A stretch of DNA of 64,000 bases from Porphyromonas gingivicanis JCM 15907 (GCF_000614585.1 NZ_BAKX01000002.1:1-64000), one strand, 5' to 3'. Positions 47,713 through 57,521 are shown, counted from the stretch's first letter. Notes: generated from the letters alone by a model not told the origin. Translations and numbers: made by a program.

Positions 47713-49764
47713 ATGAAAGTTCAATCAATCAAAAATGGAGCTGTGACCATAGCTACGCTCTTCGCAATGCTGTTTGCCTTCCCTTTTATGGCAAAAGCGC
47801 AGACCAGGTACAAGCTCCAGTTAGCAGGAATTCAAGTAACATCAGCCAATTGCAATGACCTCTCTGTCATAGAGGGCGTCAGCGGAACAGTAAAGTATGA
47901 CCCCAGTAGTAAGATTCTCACCCTTGAGAATGCAACGATCACTACAAATACTGAGCAAAACTGCATCTCCGTAGAAGAGGCAGGTGTTACAGTTGTAGTC
48001 AAAGGGACATGCAAACTTTCTGCCCTCTCCTCCTTTGGTTCGTCTGCTTTTTACGTTAATAAAAGTACAACCATTACGGGAAGTGGAACCCTCTTTACTG
48101 AATCAACCAATAGCTGTGGAGTTTACCTGTCTAATGCTCCTCTTACTATTGATGGATGCCATGTGGAAGCCAAAGGTAAATGGGGGATAGCCGGAGAGGC
48201 TGCAACTATTGAGGAGTCTCTTACGCTCAAGAATGCAACTATAGTCGCAGAGGGGCACGAAGGTTCTATTTACGACTTAGGGTCGCTTACGCTCGAAGAG
48301 TGTGAGATTAGCGAACCAAAAGGAGCTGTTTTTAACGAAAGTAACCATGCTGTCTGTGATGCATCTGGCAATACTATCAAGACTAAAGTTACCATAAAGC
48401 CCACGTCCACGGTTGCTAAATACAACCTCCATTTAGCAGAGGTTCAAGTAACAGAAGCTAATTGCAATGACCTCTCTGTGATAGATGGCGTCAGTGGAAC
48501 AGTAAAGTATGACCCGAATAGTAATACGCTTACCCTTGATAATGCAACAATCGATGTAGGAGATGACAAAAACTGCATTTTCGCAGGAAAGGGAGCTATA
48601 GCTCTTACAATTGTGATCAAAGGAACATGTAAACTATCGTCCACCACTTGGTCTCCGCTTAATCTTTGGAGGAATACAACTATTTCGGGAGATGGAGAGC
48701 TTTATCTTGAATCGAAAGAGGGCCGTTCGATTAATTTGGATGAAGGGGTTACTCTTACCATTGATCGTTGCCGTGTAGATGCTAAAGGTGCGAGAGGCAT
48801 CTCGGGATTCAATCAGTCGAGCGATGCTAAACTCGTTATTAAAAACGCATTCGTAACTGCAGAAGGTACGGAGGGTTCAATCATCAACTTGGCATCTCTT
48901 ACACTCGAGGGTTGTAAGATCAGTGAACCAGCAGGAGCTGTATTTAACGAAAGTAAGGGTGCTGTTTGTGATGCTTCTGGCAATGTCATCACGACGAAAG
49001 TGGTCATAAAGCCCCCAGTTAAATATGACCTCGAATTAGCAGGGAAGCAAGTAACGGAAGCCAATCGCAATGACCTCTCTGTGATAGATGGTGTCAGCGG
49101 AACCGTAAAGTACGACCCTACTACTACTACACTCACCCTTGAGAATGCAACAATTGATGGGGGAGAGCAGTTCGCTATCTTCGCAGGAGAGCAAGGTACA
49201 CCTCTTACAATTGTGGTCAAAGGAACATGTAAACTCTCATCTCGCGTTAACCATACGGTTATTCTTTTGAGTAATACAACCATTTCGGGAGATGGAGAGC
49301 TTTATCTTGAATCGAAAGAGGGCCGTTCGATTAACTTGGATGAAGGGGTTACTCTTACTATTGATCGTTGCCGTGTAGATGCTAAGGGTGTGAGAGGTAT
49401 CTCGGGATACAATCAGTCGAGCAACGCTAAACTCGTTATTAAAAACGCATTCGTAACTGCGCAAGGTACGGAGGGGTCGATTGCCAACTTGTCATCGCTT
49501 ACGCTCGAAGAGTGTAAGATCAGCGAACCAGTAGGGGCTGTATTTAACGAAAGCAAACTTGCTGTTTGTGATGCTGCTGGCAATGTTATCACGACGAAAG
49601 TGGTCATAAAGCCCAATAAGCCCGATGCTATTGAACGCATCAGCTGGGAAGAACCCGCTTATCGTGGCATATACAACTTGCAGGGCATTAAGCTCGATAT
49701 TCCGTTTGAGCAATTACCTATTGGGGTCTATATTGTAGACGGAAAGAAGGTACTTAAGATGTAA
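47713..49764 (+). CDS. Secreted protein of three ~202-residue tandem beta-rich repeats, T9SS-type tail
   Basis: 683 residues, intact. Signal peptide ends AFPFMAKAQ. Three tandem units begin at residues 33, 236 and 437, each with QVTxANCNDLSVIxGVSGTV, KGTCKLSS, ISGDGELYLES, LTIDRCRVDAKG and SLTLEECKISEP. Units 2 and 3 are nearly identical in DNA (48690-48860 against 49280-49450). The alternating pattern suggests a right-handed beta-helix or carbohydrate-binding solenoid. The tail (ISWEEPAYRGIYNLQGIKLD...PIGVYIVDGKKVLKM) is a T9SS-like domain. Related in plan to the gene at 51263. Function unknown; surface location inferred. Confidence 0.75.
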   Translation: MKVQSIKNGAVTIATLFAMLFAFPFMAKAQTRYKLQLAGIQVTSANCNDLSVIEGVSGTVKYDPSSKILTLENATITTNTEQNCISVEEAGVTVVVKGTCKLSALSSFGSSAFYVNKSTTITGSGTLFTESTNSCGVYLSNAPLTIDGCHVEAKGKWGIAGEAATIEESLTLKNATIVAEGHEGSIYDLGSLTLEECEISEPKGAVFNESNHAVCDASGNTIKTKVTIKPTSTVAKYNLHLAEVQVTEANCNDLSVIDGVSGTVKYDPNSNTLTLDNATIDVGDDKNCIFAGKGAIALTIVIKGTCKLSSTTWSPLNLWRNTTISGDGELYLESKEGRSINLDEGVTLTIDRCRVDAKGARGISGFNQSSDAKLVIKNAFVTAEGTEGSIINLASLTLEGCKISEPAGAVFNESKGAVCDASGNVITTKVVIKPPVKYDLELAGKQVTEANRNDLSVIDGVSGTVKYDPTTTTLTLENATIDGGEQFAIFAGEQGTPLTIVVKGTCKLSSRVNHTVILLSNTTISGDGELYLESKEGRSINLDEGVTLTIDRCRVDAKGVRGISGYNQSSNAKLVIKNAFVTAQGTEGSIANLSSLTLEECKISEPVGAVFNESKLAVCDAAGNVITTKVVIKPNKPDAIERISWEEPAYRGIYNLQGIKLDIPFEQLPIGVYIVDGKKVLKM

Positions 49765-50088
49765 GTAAAATCCTAAGTAGAGGAGGAGGGTAGTATAATC
49801 ATAGTTATGCTACCCTCCTTTTTTTCTCTTCAGCTTTGCTGTTGCGCCTATTACCTGATGTAATAGTACCATTTCGTGTTTGCATATTTGTCTTTCTGTC
49901 CTTTTTTTAGTACATTTAAGAGGAGTAATAAGCATCCATCTTCCTTAAAGGGGGAGTTTGGGGAGTTTTTCGCTTTTCTAATAGTGTCGAACTCAAGAGC
50001 AAGAAGAACCTTTTGATGGAGAGGAAAAAGTCTCTCGATAGATGGGTTGCCCTCCCTCGTAGGGGTGGATATATGAAAGATAGATCGC
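49765..50088. other. Gene-free stretch
   Basis: Contains the terminator at 49784-49826. The rest shows no supported gene; a minus-strand 79-codon ORF here has no recognisable features. Confidence 0.4.
49784..49826 (+). terminator. Intrinsic terminator
   Basis: AGGAGGGTAG / CTACCCTCCT perfect stem followed by TTTTTTT. Confidence 0.85.
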
Positions 50089-51114
50089 ATGAAAAAGATA
50101 AAAGTACTATTGACAGGCGCATCGGGTACAGTGGGTTATCAAGCTCTCCTGCAACTTGTGGCGCAAGAGGAGCTTTTCAAAATAACTGTTTTCGATATGG
50201 ATACGCCCCAGAGCCGAACCCTTCTTGAGCCGTTTAGAGATAGGGTGAGACTCGTTTATGGCGATATTACGCAGCCCAACCATTCGGTAGAGGCGTGCCG
50301 AGGTGTCGATTATGTCATTCATTTGGCTTCGCTTATCCCCCCTATGGCAGATGAAAATCAAGTCTTGGCACATCGGGTCAATGTGGAGGGTACGCGCAAT
50401 TTAATTAGCAATTTAGAGCGTTACTCGCCCGATGTTTTTGTAGTCTATTCCTCTTCAGTATCGGTCTATGGCGATAGGGTCGAGACGCCAGAGATTCGAG
50501 TAAGCGACCCCCTCAAACCATCCGATAGAGATTACTATGCCACGACAAAGATAGCCGCCGAGGAGATCCTTCGTTCTAGCCGTTTGCGGTGGAGCATCTT
50601 TCGTCTCTCGGCAATTATCGGAGCGCAAAATCATAAGATTAGTCCGCTCATGTTTCATATGCCTCTTAATACGCCCATAGAGATGACCTCGCCCGAAGAT
50701 ACAGCACGGGCCTTTGTTCATGCAGCGCAACACAGAGAGGAGCTGGAGGGTAAGATTTTTAATTTAGGTGGGGGAGAGCAGAACCGCATTCACTTTCGAG
50801 ACCTTTTGGTGAATAACTTCCGCCTCTTTGGTTTGGGCAAGTTCAATCTTCCCGAAAAGGCTTTTGCCGAAAAGAACTTCCACTGTGGTTATTATGCTGA
50901 TGGGGATGACTTGGAGCGCATTGTACACTTCCGACAAGATACCCTCGCAACCTATTGGCAGAAGGTAAAAGAGAGTGTGCCTCGATGGCGCTATTTTCTC
51001 ACTCGCTTGGTTGCTCCGTTGATTAAGAAGATACTTCTTTTTCGTTCAGAGCCTTGGCAAGCCTATCAAACAGGCAATAAGAAGGAGATGAAGCACTATT
51101 TCCGTTCGTTTTGA
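50089..51114 (+). CDS. NAD-dependent epimerase/dehydratase (extended SDR)
   Basis: 341 residues, intact. Rossmann motif LLTGASGTVGYQALL, DVDYVIHLASLIPP, catalytic region VVYSSSVSVYG and YYATTKIAAEE (Y-x3-K). The C-terminal part has a basic, hydrophobic end (RYFLTRLVAPLIKKILLF), perhaps peripheral to the membrane. It acts on a nucleotide sugar or steroid-like substrate; the exact reaction is unknown. Convergent with the 51263 gene across a shared terminator. Confidence 0.85.
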   Translation: MKKIKVLLTGASGTVGYQALLQLVAQEELFKITVFDMDTPQSRTLLEPFRDRVRLVYGDITQPNHSVEACRGVDYVIHLASLIPPMADENQVLAHRVNVEGTRNLISNLERYSPDVFVVYSSSVSVYGDRVETPEIRVSDPLKPSDRDYYATTKIAAEEILRSSRLRWSIFRLSAIIGAQNHKISPLMFHMPLNTPIEMTSPEDTARAFVHAAQHREELEGKIFNLGGGEQNRIHFRDLLVNNFRLFGLGKFNLPEKAFAEKNFHCGYYADGDDLERIVHFRQDTLATYWQKVKESVPRWRYFLTRLVAPLIKKILLFRSEPWQAYQTGNKKEMKHYFRSF

Positions 51115-51139
51115 GTAGCAAAGTGATTTGCTTAGCACG

Positions 51140-51177
51140 AAAAAAGGAGAGAGCCAAGTAGCTTCTCTCCTTTTTTT
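51140..51177. terminator. Bidirectional terminator
   Basis: AAAAAAGGAGAGA / TTCTCTCCTTTTTT hairpin between convergent genes. Confidence 0.85.
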
Positions 51178-51262
51178 ATAGAGTCTCTTTTCGGAGAATG
51201 CCTCCCTTTATCCATCGCATAGTAGAGAGGGGAGCAGGCGAGGCTTTCCGCCGATTGAGAGA

Positions 51263-52918
51263 TTAGCGATGCACGAGTAGGCGATAGGCTTGTCCATTGC
51301 CTGCCCTTACAAAGTAGTTGCCTTCGGGAAGAGAGGTGAGGTCAAGCTCTACCTTACCTGCTTCGTTAGTTTCGGCAGTGAGTAAACGTACTCCCTCTAT
51401 GTTGTATAGAGCGATGCGAAGTCCAGCTTTTGCACCCTCGATATGCACTTTGTGGTCGGCTGGGTTGGGGTAGAATGTCAGGGCTGTTGCTGCTACTTCT
51501 TCTACGGCTACATCCTTCCCAATCTTCACTTCGGTAGTAGGCTCGCCATTCAGTAAAACAAAGAAGTGAGTGTGATCACCTTCATTGTATCTATAGTCAT
51601 AAGTACCTATCATCGCTCCTGATGGCTCTAAAATTTTAACTCCTTTTAGTGTTATAGAGGCTAAAGTACCAATGGCATAGGGGTAGGGCTTGTCTGCTTT
51701 GCCACTTGCTTTGACGTGAAGCGAAGCATCCTCAACAACCAAATTAGTTGGATAGTAACGATTGCCTTCTATGCCTCCCCAACTATTATTTTCGTCATTG
51801 GAGTAGAGGCTTACGGTACACCCATCTGCTATGGTAAGAGTGCCAGATTCGATATAGATAGGAAACTTTCCCGTTTCGACAGTGAGTTTACCGGGTCCTG
51901 TGATACGTGTATCTGAGAAGTCTGCTCCATAACCCTCGGGTGCTGTAAAAACGTTTTCTCCTTCTAAATGCAATGTGAAAAGATTTTCGCCTCTTGTGCG
52001 TATACAGTCCAATGAACCTTGAACCGTTAATGAAACATTTTTCATAGAGAGAGTGCGCGTCTCTGGAGCATAGGTAAGATGTCCATCGTCTCCAATACTA
52101 ACTCCCTTAATATTATGCATTTGATTTACATTTTCTTCAGTGATTGAAACACCATTGATGTAAAATTTATATTCTACGGCTGCCTCCTTCCCAATCTTCA
52201 CTTCGGTAGTAGGCTCGCCATTCAGTAAAACAAAGGTGTGAGTGTAATTGCCTTCATTGTATGTATAGTCATAAGTATCTATCTTCGCTTCTGATGGCTC
52301 TAAAATCTTAACTCCATCCAATGTTATAGAGGCTAAAGTACCAATGGCATAGGGGTAGGGCTCGTCTGCCTTGCCACTTGTTTTGACATGAAGCGAAGCA
52401 TTCTTAACAACCAAATTAGTTGGAGAGTAACGATTGCCTGTTATGCCTCCCCAACCATCATTTTCGTCATTGGAGTAGAGGCTTATGGTACACCCATCTG
52501 CTATGGTAAGAGTGCCAGATTCGATATAGATAGCATGCTTTCTCGTTTTGACAGTGAGTTTGCCGGGTCCTGTGATGCGAGTGTTTGCGAAGTCTGCTCC
52601 ATAACCCTCGGGTGCTGTAAAAACGTTTTCTCCTTCTAAACGCAATGTGAAAGGATTTTCGCCTCTTGTGCGTATACAGTCCGATGAACCTTGAAGCGTT
52701 AATGAAACATTTTTCATAGAGAGAGTGCGCGTCTCTGGAGCATAGGTAAGATGTCCACCTTCTCCAATACTAACTCCCTCAATATTATGCATTTGATTTA
52801 CATTTTCTTCAGTGATTAAAACATCATTGATGCGAAAATCATAGCTTTTTTGAGCTTGCATAGCTCCTATACCACCCATGAGGAGTGATAGAGTAATTAG
52901 TAATTGTTTTAATCTCAT
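51263..52918 (-). CDS. Secreted protein of two ~225-residue repeats with T9SS C-terminal domain
   Basis: 551 residues from the ATG at 52918 (MRLKQLLITLSLLMGGIGAMQAQ), which gives a clean signal peptide. Two near-identical units (about 52850-52180 and 52175-51500), each with NVNQMHNIEGVSIGEGG, RTLSMKNVSLT, FTLRLEGENVFTAPEGYGAD, ITGPGKLTV and ILEPS. They follow the same plan as the 47713 repeats (ITGPGKL vs ISGDGEL, LEP/SEP), so the proteins are distant paralogues. The C-terminal domain starts TALTFYPNPADHKVHI and ends NYFVRAGNGQAYRLLVHR, a classic type A T9SS signal. Likely surface-attached. Confidence 0.8.
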   Translation of the reverse strand: MRLKQLLITLSLLMGGIGAMQAQKSYDFRINDVLITEENVNQMHNIEGVSIGEGGHLTYAPETRTLSMKNVSLTLQGSSDCIRTRGENPFTLRLEGENVFTAPEGYGADFANTRITGPGKLTVKTRKHAIYIESGTLTIADGCTISLYSNDENDGWGGITGNRYSPTNLVVKNASLHVKTSGKADEPYPYAIGTLASITLDGVKILEPSEAKIDTYDYTYNEGNYTHTFVLLNGEPTTEVKIGKEAAVEYKFYINGVSITEENVNQMHNIKGVSIGDDGHLTYAPETRTLSMKNVSLTVQGSLDCIRTRGENLFTLHLEGENVFTAPEGYGADFSDTRITGPGKLTVETGKFPIYIESGTLTIADGCTVSLYSNDENNSWGGIEGNRYYPTNLVVEDASLHVKASGKADKPYPYAIGTLASITLKGVKILEPSGAMIGTYDYRYNEGDHTHFFVLLNGEPTTEVKIGKDVAVEEVAATALTFYPNPADHKVHIEGAKAGLRIALYNIEGVRLLTAETNEAGKVELDLTSLPEGNYFVRAGNGQAYRLLVHR

Positions 52919-53062
52919 AGACAACATTTTTAATTGAATTCCTATTTTTTCTTTTATAGCATTTTGAGGAGGGGGAAGCTCTCCATACAAGGAGGAGTAA
53001 GATGCTATCTATCCAACCGAAAACTCCACATAGAGAGAAGAATACCCATGTCCTTCGGTCTG

Positions 53063-53070
53063 CAAATGTA
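53063..53070 (-). promoter_or_regulatory. -7 element upstream of the repeat protein gene
   Basis: TACATTTG on the minus strand with GCAG following. Leader about 140 nt to the ATG at 52918; no clear -33. Confidence 0.4.
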
Positions 53071-53192
53071 TGTAATTTTTTTTGTATATATGTGTGTATA
53101 TGTCCTGTTGTGATGCTTCCTGTTTGCTTTGGAAGTGAAATTTGCGCAATCTTCTTTTGAAAGGGTGATGTATGAGCTTATAGCTCACAAAA

Positions 53193-53231
53193 AAGGGGGT
53201 GTTTATCAAATAAATTTTGATACACCCTCCT
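53193..53231 (-). terminator. Terminator of the catalase unit
   Basis: On the minus strand, GGGTGT-ATCAAAA stem pairing with TTTGAT-ACACCC and then TTTTTT. It is downstream of the catalase stop at 53281. Confidence 0.7.
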
Positions 53232-53280
53232 TTATTTAGAATCCCCTAACTGCTGTTCGAGTTAGGGTGTGTTGGTGGAA

Positions 53281-54743
53281 TTACAATTCCACCTCGTCCA
53301 TACTGATGCCGAGAGCTTTGGCTACCCCTTTGCCATACTCTTCGTCGGCTCGATAGCAGTTTACGATGTGTCTTATCTTGATAAACTTAGGTATGTCTCC
53401 CATAGCGCGTGCCGTATTTTCAAAGAGCACTTGTTGCTGTTCGGGAGTCATGAGTCTAAAGAGGGCACGAGGCTGAGAGTAGTAGTCGCAGTCGTCTTCT
53501 CTAAAATCCCACTGATAGGCAGCGCCATCGAGTTCGAGCATAGGTTCTTTGTATTCGCCTTGTTCTGCCAGTGTCCGTAGCTATTGGGTTCATAGCCTAA
53601 GCGTGAACCATAGTTGCCATCTACGCGCATAGCTCCATCTCTGTGGTACATATTGACGAAGGGGCAACGGCTCTTATTAACGGGTATTTGGTGATGATTG
53701 ACCCCTAAGCGGTAGCGGTGTGCATCGCCATAGGCAAAGAGACGTCCTTGTAACATACGGTCGGGCGAAAAGCTAATACCCGGCACCACATCGGCTGGGT
53801 TGAAAGCAGCCTGCTCTACGTCGGCAAAGTAGTTCTCAGGATTACGATTCAGCTCCAATACCCCCACTTCGATAAGAGGAAACTCCTTTTGCGACCATAC
53901 TTTGGTGAGGTCAAAGGGGTTGTAGGGCATCTCCTTGGCTTGTTGCTCGGTCATAATCTGCACCTTCATTGTCCATCGAGGGAAGTCGCCTCGCTCGATA
54001 GCTTCGTACAAATCGCGCTGATTGCTCTCTCTGTCCTTGCCGATAATAGCCTCAGCCTCGGCATCCGTTACGTTTTTGATGCCCTGATGCGTGTGGAAGT
54101 GGAACTTGACCCAGTGGCGTACCCCCTCGGCATTGATGAACGAGAAGGTGTGGCTTCCATAACCATGCATATGACGGTACGAGTAGGGAATGCCTCGGTC
54201 GCTCATCGTGATGGTTACTTGGTGGAGTGCCTCGGGTAGGAGTGTCCAGAAGTCCCAATTATTATGCGGGCTACGCATATTGGTGCGAGGGTCACGCTTC
54301 ACTACGTGGTTGAGGTCGGGAAATTTGAGGGGGTCACGGAGGAAGAATACGGGTGTATTGTTGCCCACTAAATCCCAGTTGCCCTCTTCGGTATAGAACT
54401 TGACTGCAAAGCCACGGATATCACGCTCATGATCGGCTGCTCCGCGCTCTCCAGCTACGGTCGAGAAGCGAGCAAATACCTCTGTCTCCTTTCCAATTTT
54501 GCTAAAAATAGCTGCCTTGGTGTACTTCGTAATGTCGTGGGTTACGGTAAATTTTCCAAACGCTCCACTACCTTTGGCGTGCATACGACGCTCTGGAATG
54601 ACCTCACGATTAAAGTGCGACATCTTTTCGATGTACCATACATCTTGAAGCAACATAGGGCCTCGTTTGCCTGCCGTGGCTACGTTCTGATTGTCGGCTA
54701 CGGGAGCACCTGCTGCCGTGGTAAGTTTCTTGATTTCTTCCAT
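53281..54743 (-). CDS. katA: Monofunctional heme catalase (frameshifted)
   Basis: About 487 residues, the small-subunit clade. Distal histidine region [54 protein letters not shown], and proximal tyrosine region [19 protein letters not shown]. It decomposes H2O2. The frame breaks near 53567 (SYGHWQ then [21 protein letters not shown]); one G is missing in CAGGAA. The symbol is by family convention. Catalase is absent from P. gingivalis but known in some animal-associated Porphyromonas, a hint about the host lineage. It is 24 bases downstream of the flavodoxin gene. Confidence 0.93.
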
Positions 54744-54767
54744 AGTTTTTAGTTTATTATTGTTTTG

Positions 54768-55232
54768 TTATCTCCTGTTATTGGGGGCGGTTGTTGCTTC
54801 GCCAAGGCGTACCTTTTGCGCTATGAGGTCGAGGCTTTTTTTCTGCTCTTCGGTGAGAATTCCGGTCTTGGATTTTAGTGTCTGTACCGATTGGTTGGGG
54901 CGCAGAGTAAGCTGACGCTTCATATTCCGAAACATCGACCCTGTGTGCAATTTATAGGTGGTGAAGAGGAGTAGATGAGGTGGAAGTGGAGCGGTCAATT
55001 TGTCCTGTGCAAATTGTACCCAGCGACGGTTGGGGTGCTGGTTTACCACGAACCAGCCACTGGTCCAGCATCCGAGTACTAAGAGTTGGCACTCGTTCAT
55101 CTTCTCGGGAGTAAAGTCGCCTATCGAGCATAGGCTCACACTAAGCCCTTGACTCCAGAGGTGCATAGCAATCTCTCGAGCAAAGGAGGCAGTTTTGCCC
55201 CGGCGACTACTGTATAGTATGGTTGCTTTCAT
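54768..55232 (-). CDS. Flavodoxin-like protein
   Basis: 154 residues. The start MKATILYSSRRGKTASFAREIA has the phosphate-binding loop S-S-R-R-G-K-T of flavodoxins (T/S-x-T/S-G-x-T type). LLVLGCWTSGWFV follows as the second FMN contact. It is probably an FMN redox protein. It precedes catalase on the same strand with a 24-base gap, so an oxidative-stress unit is likely. Confidence 0.75.
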   Translation of the reverse strand: MKATILYSSRRGKTASFAREIAMHLWSQGLSVSLCSIGDFTPEKMNECQLLVLGCWTSGWFVVNQHPNRRWVQFAQDKLTAPLPPHLLLFTTYKLHTGSMFRNMKRQLTLRPNQSVQTLKSKTGILTEEQKKSLDLIAQKVRLGEATTAPNNRR

Positions 55233-55669
55233 AGCGAGTATTCTTTGCGTTTCTTTTACAAAGATAAAGGTGGGTTTTTCTTTTTTTGATTGTAACTATT
55301 TATAGAATTATAGTTGCTATCAATGTAGTTGAGTTAGACTATTGCTTAAATGTGTCTTTGCTATCGAAATATATTAAAAAATAACTTATTGACAATAGTT
55401 TTATGGAAAATAAGAGGGGTGGGGTCTGGAGAAAATAAAGATCGTCGTATGAAACAACCGACTCCATCTGTAATTCAAATTGCCTCACTTTGTACAGATT
55501 GAATGAGGCTTTGCAGGGAGTCGGCTGAATGCCCAAAAATACACAGAGAGGGGTGTATGTGAAATAATTTCAGCAGGCTCAAGGGATCGAGACCATAGCG
55601 AGAGGGATAGAGACCATAGGGTTATAGGTTGTATCGCTAACCTTCCGTGCGAATGCCTCAAACCATTGA
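55233..55669. other. AT-rich intergenic region with an imperfect direct repeat
   Basis: The words GATCGAGACCATAGCG and GATAGAGACCATAGGG (about 55585-55620) form an imperfect 20-base tandem repeat. No gene or RNA recognised. Confidence 0.4.
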
Positions 55670-55935
55670 CCCTTTCTCTCGTTGGGACGGATGCTTTTGT
55701 AAGCAGCAAAAGAGACGAGAGCGAAAAAAAACGGTCCATTATCCACCACGATGTCGCGCTCGAATTGGGTGCCCATTTTGCCTACGATATAGGCTACATG
55801 ACCTGTCGAATAGGGATGCAGTACGAACTGACAACGGTTTTTGGCGTGGATAGAGGCAGTGGAGAGAAGGGCAAAGGATTTATCTCGTCGTTCGCTCCGC
55901 AACTCTCCTTCACCCTGCCCCTCTGGACTCGCTAA
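55670..55935 (+). pseudogene. Possible remnant of an outer-membrane protein C-terminus
   Basis: The open frame has a coding-like end: LELGAHFAYDIGYMTCRIGMQYELTTVFGV...FISSFAPQLSFTLPLWTR. The alternating polar/hydrophobic strands and terminal strand resemble the last strands of a beta-barrel. No start, ribosome site or upstream barrel is seen, although the frame stays open from 55507. A decayed or truncated gene is the simplest reading; chance is possible. Confidence 0.35.
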
Positions 55936-55982
55936 GCAAAGTAACAGTGGGCAACTACCTTGACTTCTCTTAAATAGTACAA

Positions 55983-56023
55983 AAAAAGGATGTGCCAAAA
56001 TTCGTTTCGACACATCCTTTTTA
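55983..56023. terminator. Bidirectional terminator
   Basis: AAAAAGGATGTG / CACATCCTTTTT with a 16-base loop; ends the LRR gene on the minus strand. Confidence 0.85.
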
Positions 56024-56053
56024 TTGAATAGCTATTTAGAAAGAATTGTTGGG

Positions 56054-57283
56054 TTATCTTTTGACTACCTTGCTCGTGTAAACTTCGCCATTGGAGAAAG
56101 TTATCTCAATGCTGTATGTACCAGTGGGTAGATGGGCTACATTCACTCCGTTGCTACTGTATTCTCTTGCCACCTCTTGCCCTTGCATATTATATACTTT
56201 AACTTCACGAATGGGGGAATCGGTGTTGATACTTATTACGTCGCTAACAGGGTTGGGGTATATCAATGATTCATTACCTACTCGAATTTTTTCTATCGCA
56301 ACTGGTTTACATTCATATTCTCCTGTGGTTTCAACTTCTGTATTGAGTAGACCTCGGTAAAGTACTTGCCAATTCTTGTTTTTTGCATTTTTACGATTGG
56401 TCTTCAATACGACTTCGTGGTTTGCCGACTCTTTCTTGAAAACAGGAAAGATTTTACCAGCTCTCTTTCCTGTACGATCGTTCAGGCTACAATATATATC
56501 GTCAATTGTTTGTGTGGAGAATTGGTTGTCATAGCAAGACACTTGTTCCAACTTGCTATTTCTAGAAAGATCAAGAGAGGTCAGTTGGTTCTTAGAGCAA
56601 GTTAATTGCGTTAATTCCAAGTTGTTGCTTATGTCAAGGATTTTTAATTCATTGGTTTGGCAATCCAAAAGAGCGAGCTTTGTGTTGTTGCTTACATCTA
56701 ATGTTTTTAGTTTGTTTTTGTAACAGATCAAAAACTCCAAATCTCTATTTTCACTCAAATCCAAGCTTGTTAAAGATAGATCGGCACAGGCTAAAGCTGT
56801 TAGCTTTTTGTTCTGTTTTATGTCTAATTCGGAAATTTTATTTCCCCCACAGTGTAGGGCTATTAATTCCTTGTTTTGAGAAACATCCAGTGCGGTCAAA
56901 GCATTGTCTTGGCAGTATAATCTTTCCAAATCTTTGTTGTTCTGTACATCAATTGCACTGATATTTTCTTTGTTCTTGTTGCAACTTATTGCAACTAAAT
57001 TGCCATAAATAGTCATTGTCTCTCCATGTGCCACATACTTTTTGGGACTGGTACTCCAAGTATCAGATAATTCTACACTAACTTCGTTCTCTCCACTGAC
57101 TATCTTAATTTGTTCTCCTTTTTGTGATGCGTAGAAATCAAGTTGAATTTCGGCTTGAGGCTTTACAGTTAGTTTGACAAACTTGTTCATATTAACTTGG
57201 GCATGGGAGCTGAAGATTGATACTAAGCCAAATGCCACAACTCCAAGAAGGGTCGTTAGTTTGTTCATTTTTCTTGTTCTCAT
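56054..57283 (-). CDS. Secreted LRR protein with T9SS C-terminal domain
   Basis: 409 residues, intact. The start is at 57283 (MRTRKMNKL) or 57268 (MNKLTTLLGVVAFGLV); both give the signal peptide ending FSSHAQ. The N-cap (VKLTVKPQAEIQLDFYAS...) precedes about nine cysteine-ladder LRRs (LDVQNNKDLERLYCQDNAL), then the family linker (IDDIYCSLNDRTGKRAGKIFPVF, KNWQVLYRG). The C-terminal domain NESLIYPNPVSDVISINT...GTYSIEITFSNGEVYTSKVVKR is a textbook type A T9SS signal. It is the shortest of the LRR paralogues here and has a single module. Confidence 0.9.
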   Translation of the reverse strand: MRTRKMNKLTTLLGVVAFGLVSIFSSHAQVNMNKFVKLTVKPQAEIQLDFYASQKGEQIKIVSGENEVSVELSDTWSTSPKKYVAHGETMTIYGNLVAISCNKNKENISAIDVQNNKDLERLYCQDNALTALDVSQNKELIALHCGGNKISELDIKQNKKLTALACADLSLTSLDLSENRDLEFLICYKNKLKTLDVSNNTKLALLDCQTNELKILDISNNLELTQLTCSKNQLTSLDLSRNSKLEQVSCYDNQFSTQTIDDIYCSLNDRTGKRAGKIFPVFKKESANHEVVLKTNRKNAKNKNWQVLYRGLLNTEVETTGEYECKPVAIEKIRVGNESLIYPNPVSDVISINTDSPIREVKVYNMQGQEVAREYSSNGVNVAHLPTGTYSIEITFSNGEVYTSKVVKR

Positions 57284-57485
57284 AATTAAATAAAATAGTT
57301 TACTTCTTTTTCATTCCTTAAAAGTGGGGTTGGGATAGTAGTGTGTTTTTTTAGGAAAATGTATCTACTGCCCTTCGTAAAGGTAATACTTTTTTATTTA
57401 TTTGCAAATTTCAAATGTTAAATTAAAAATAAGGCTACAAAGACTGTTGTTAGCTCTAAAATATTTATTATTGCCCGATGGAAAA

Positions 57486-57521
57486 CAAAAAGCCTCAGCC
57501 GAGAGAGGGACTGAGACTTAT
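57486..57521 (-). terminator. Terminator of mcrBC
   Basis: On the minus strand, AGTCTCAG / CTGAGGCTT hairpin then TTTTG. Downstream of the mcrC stop at 57553. Confidence 0.65.

Noticed and set aside
55579-56013. 144-codon minus ORF
   Set aside because: Opposite a more plausible + strand frame; no domain, and it runs into a terminator.
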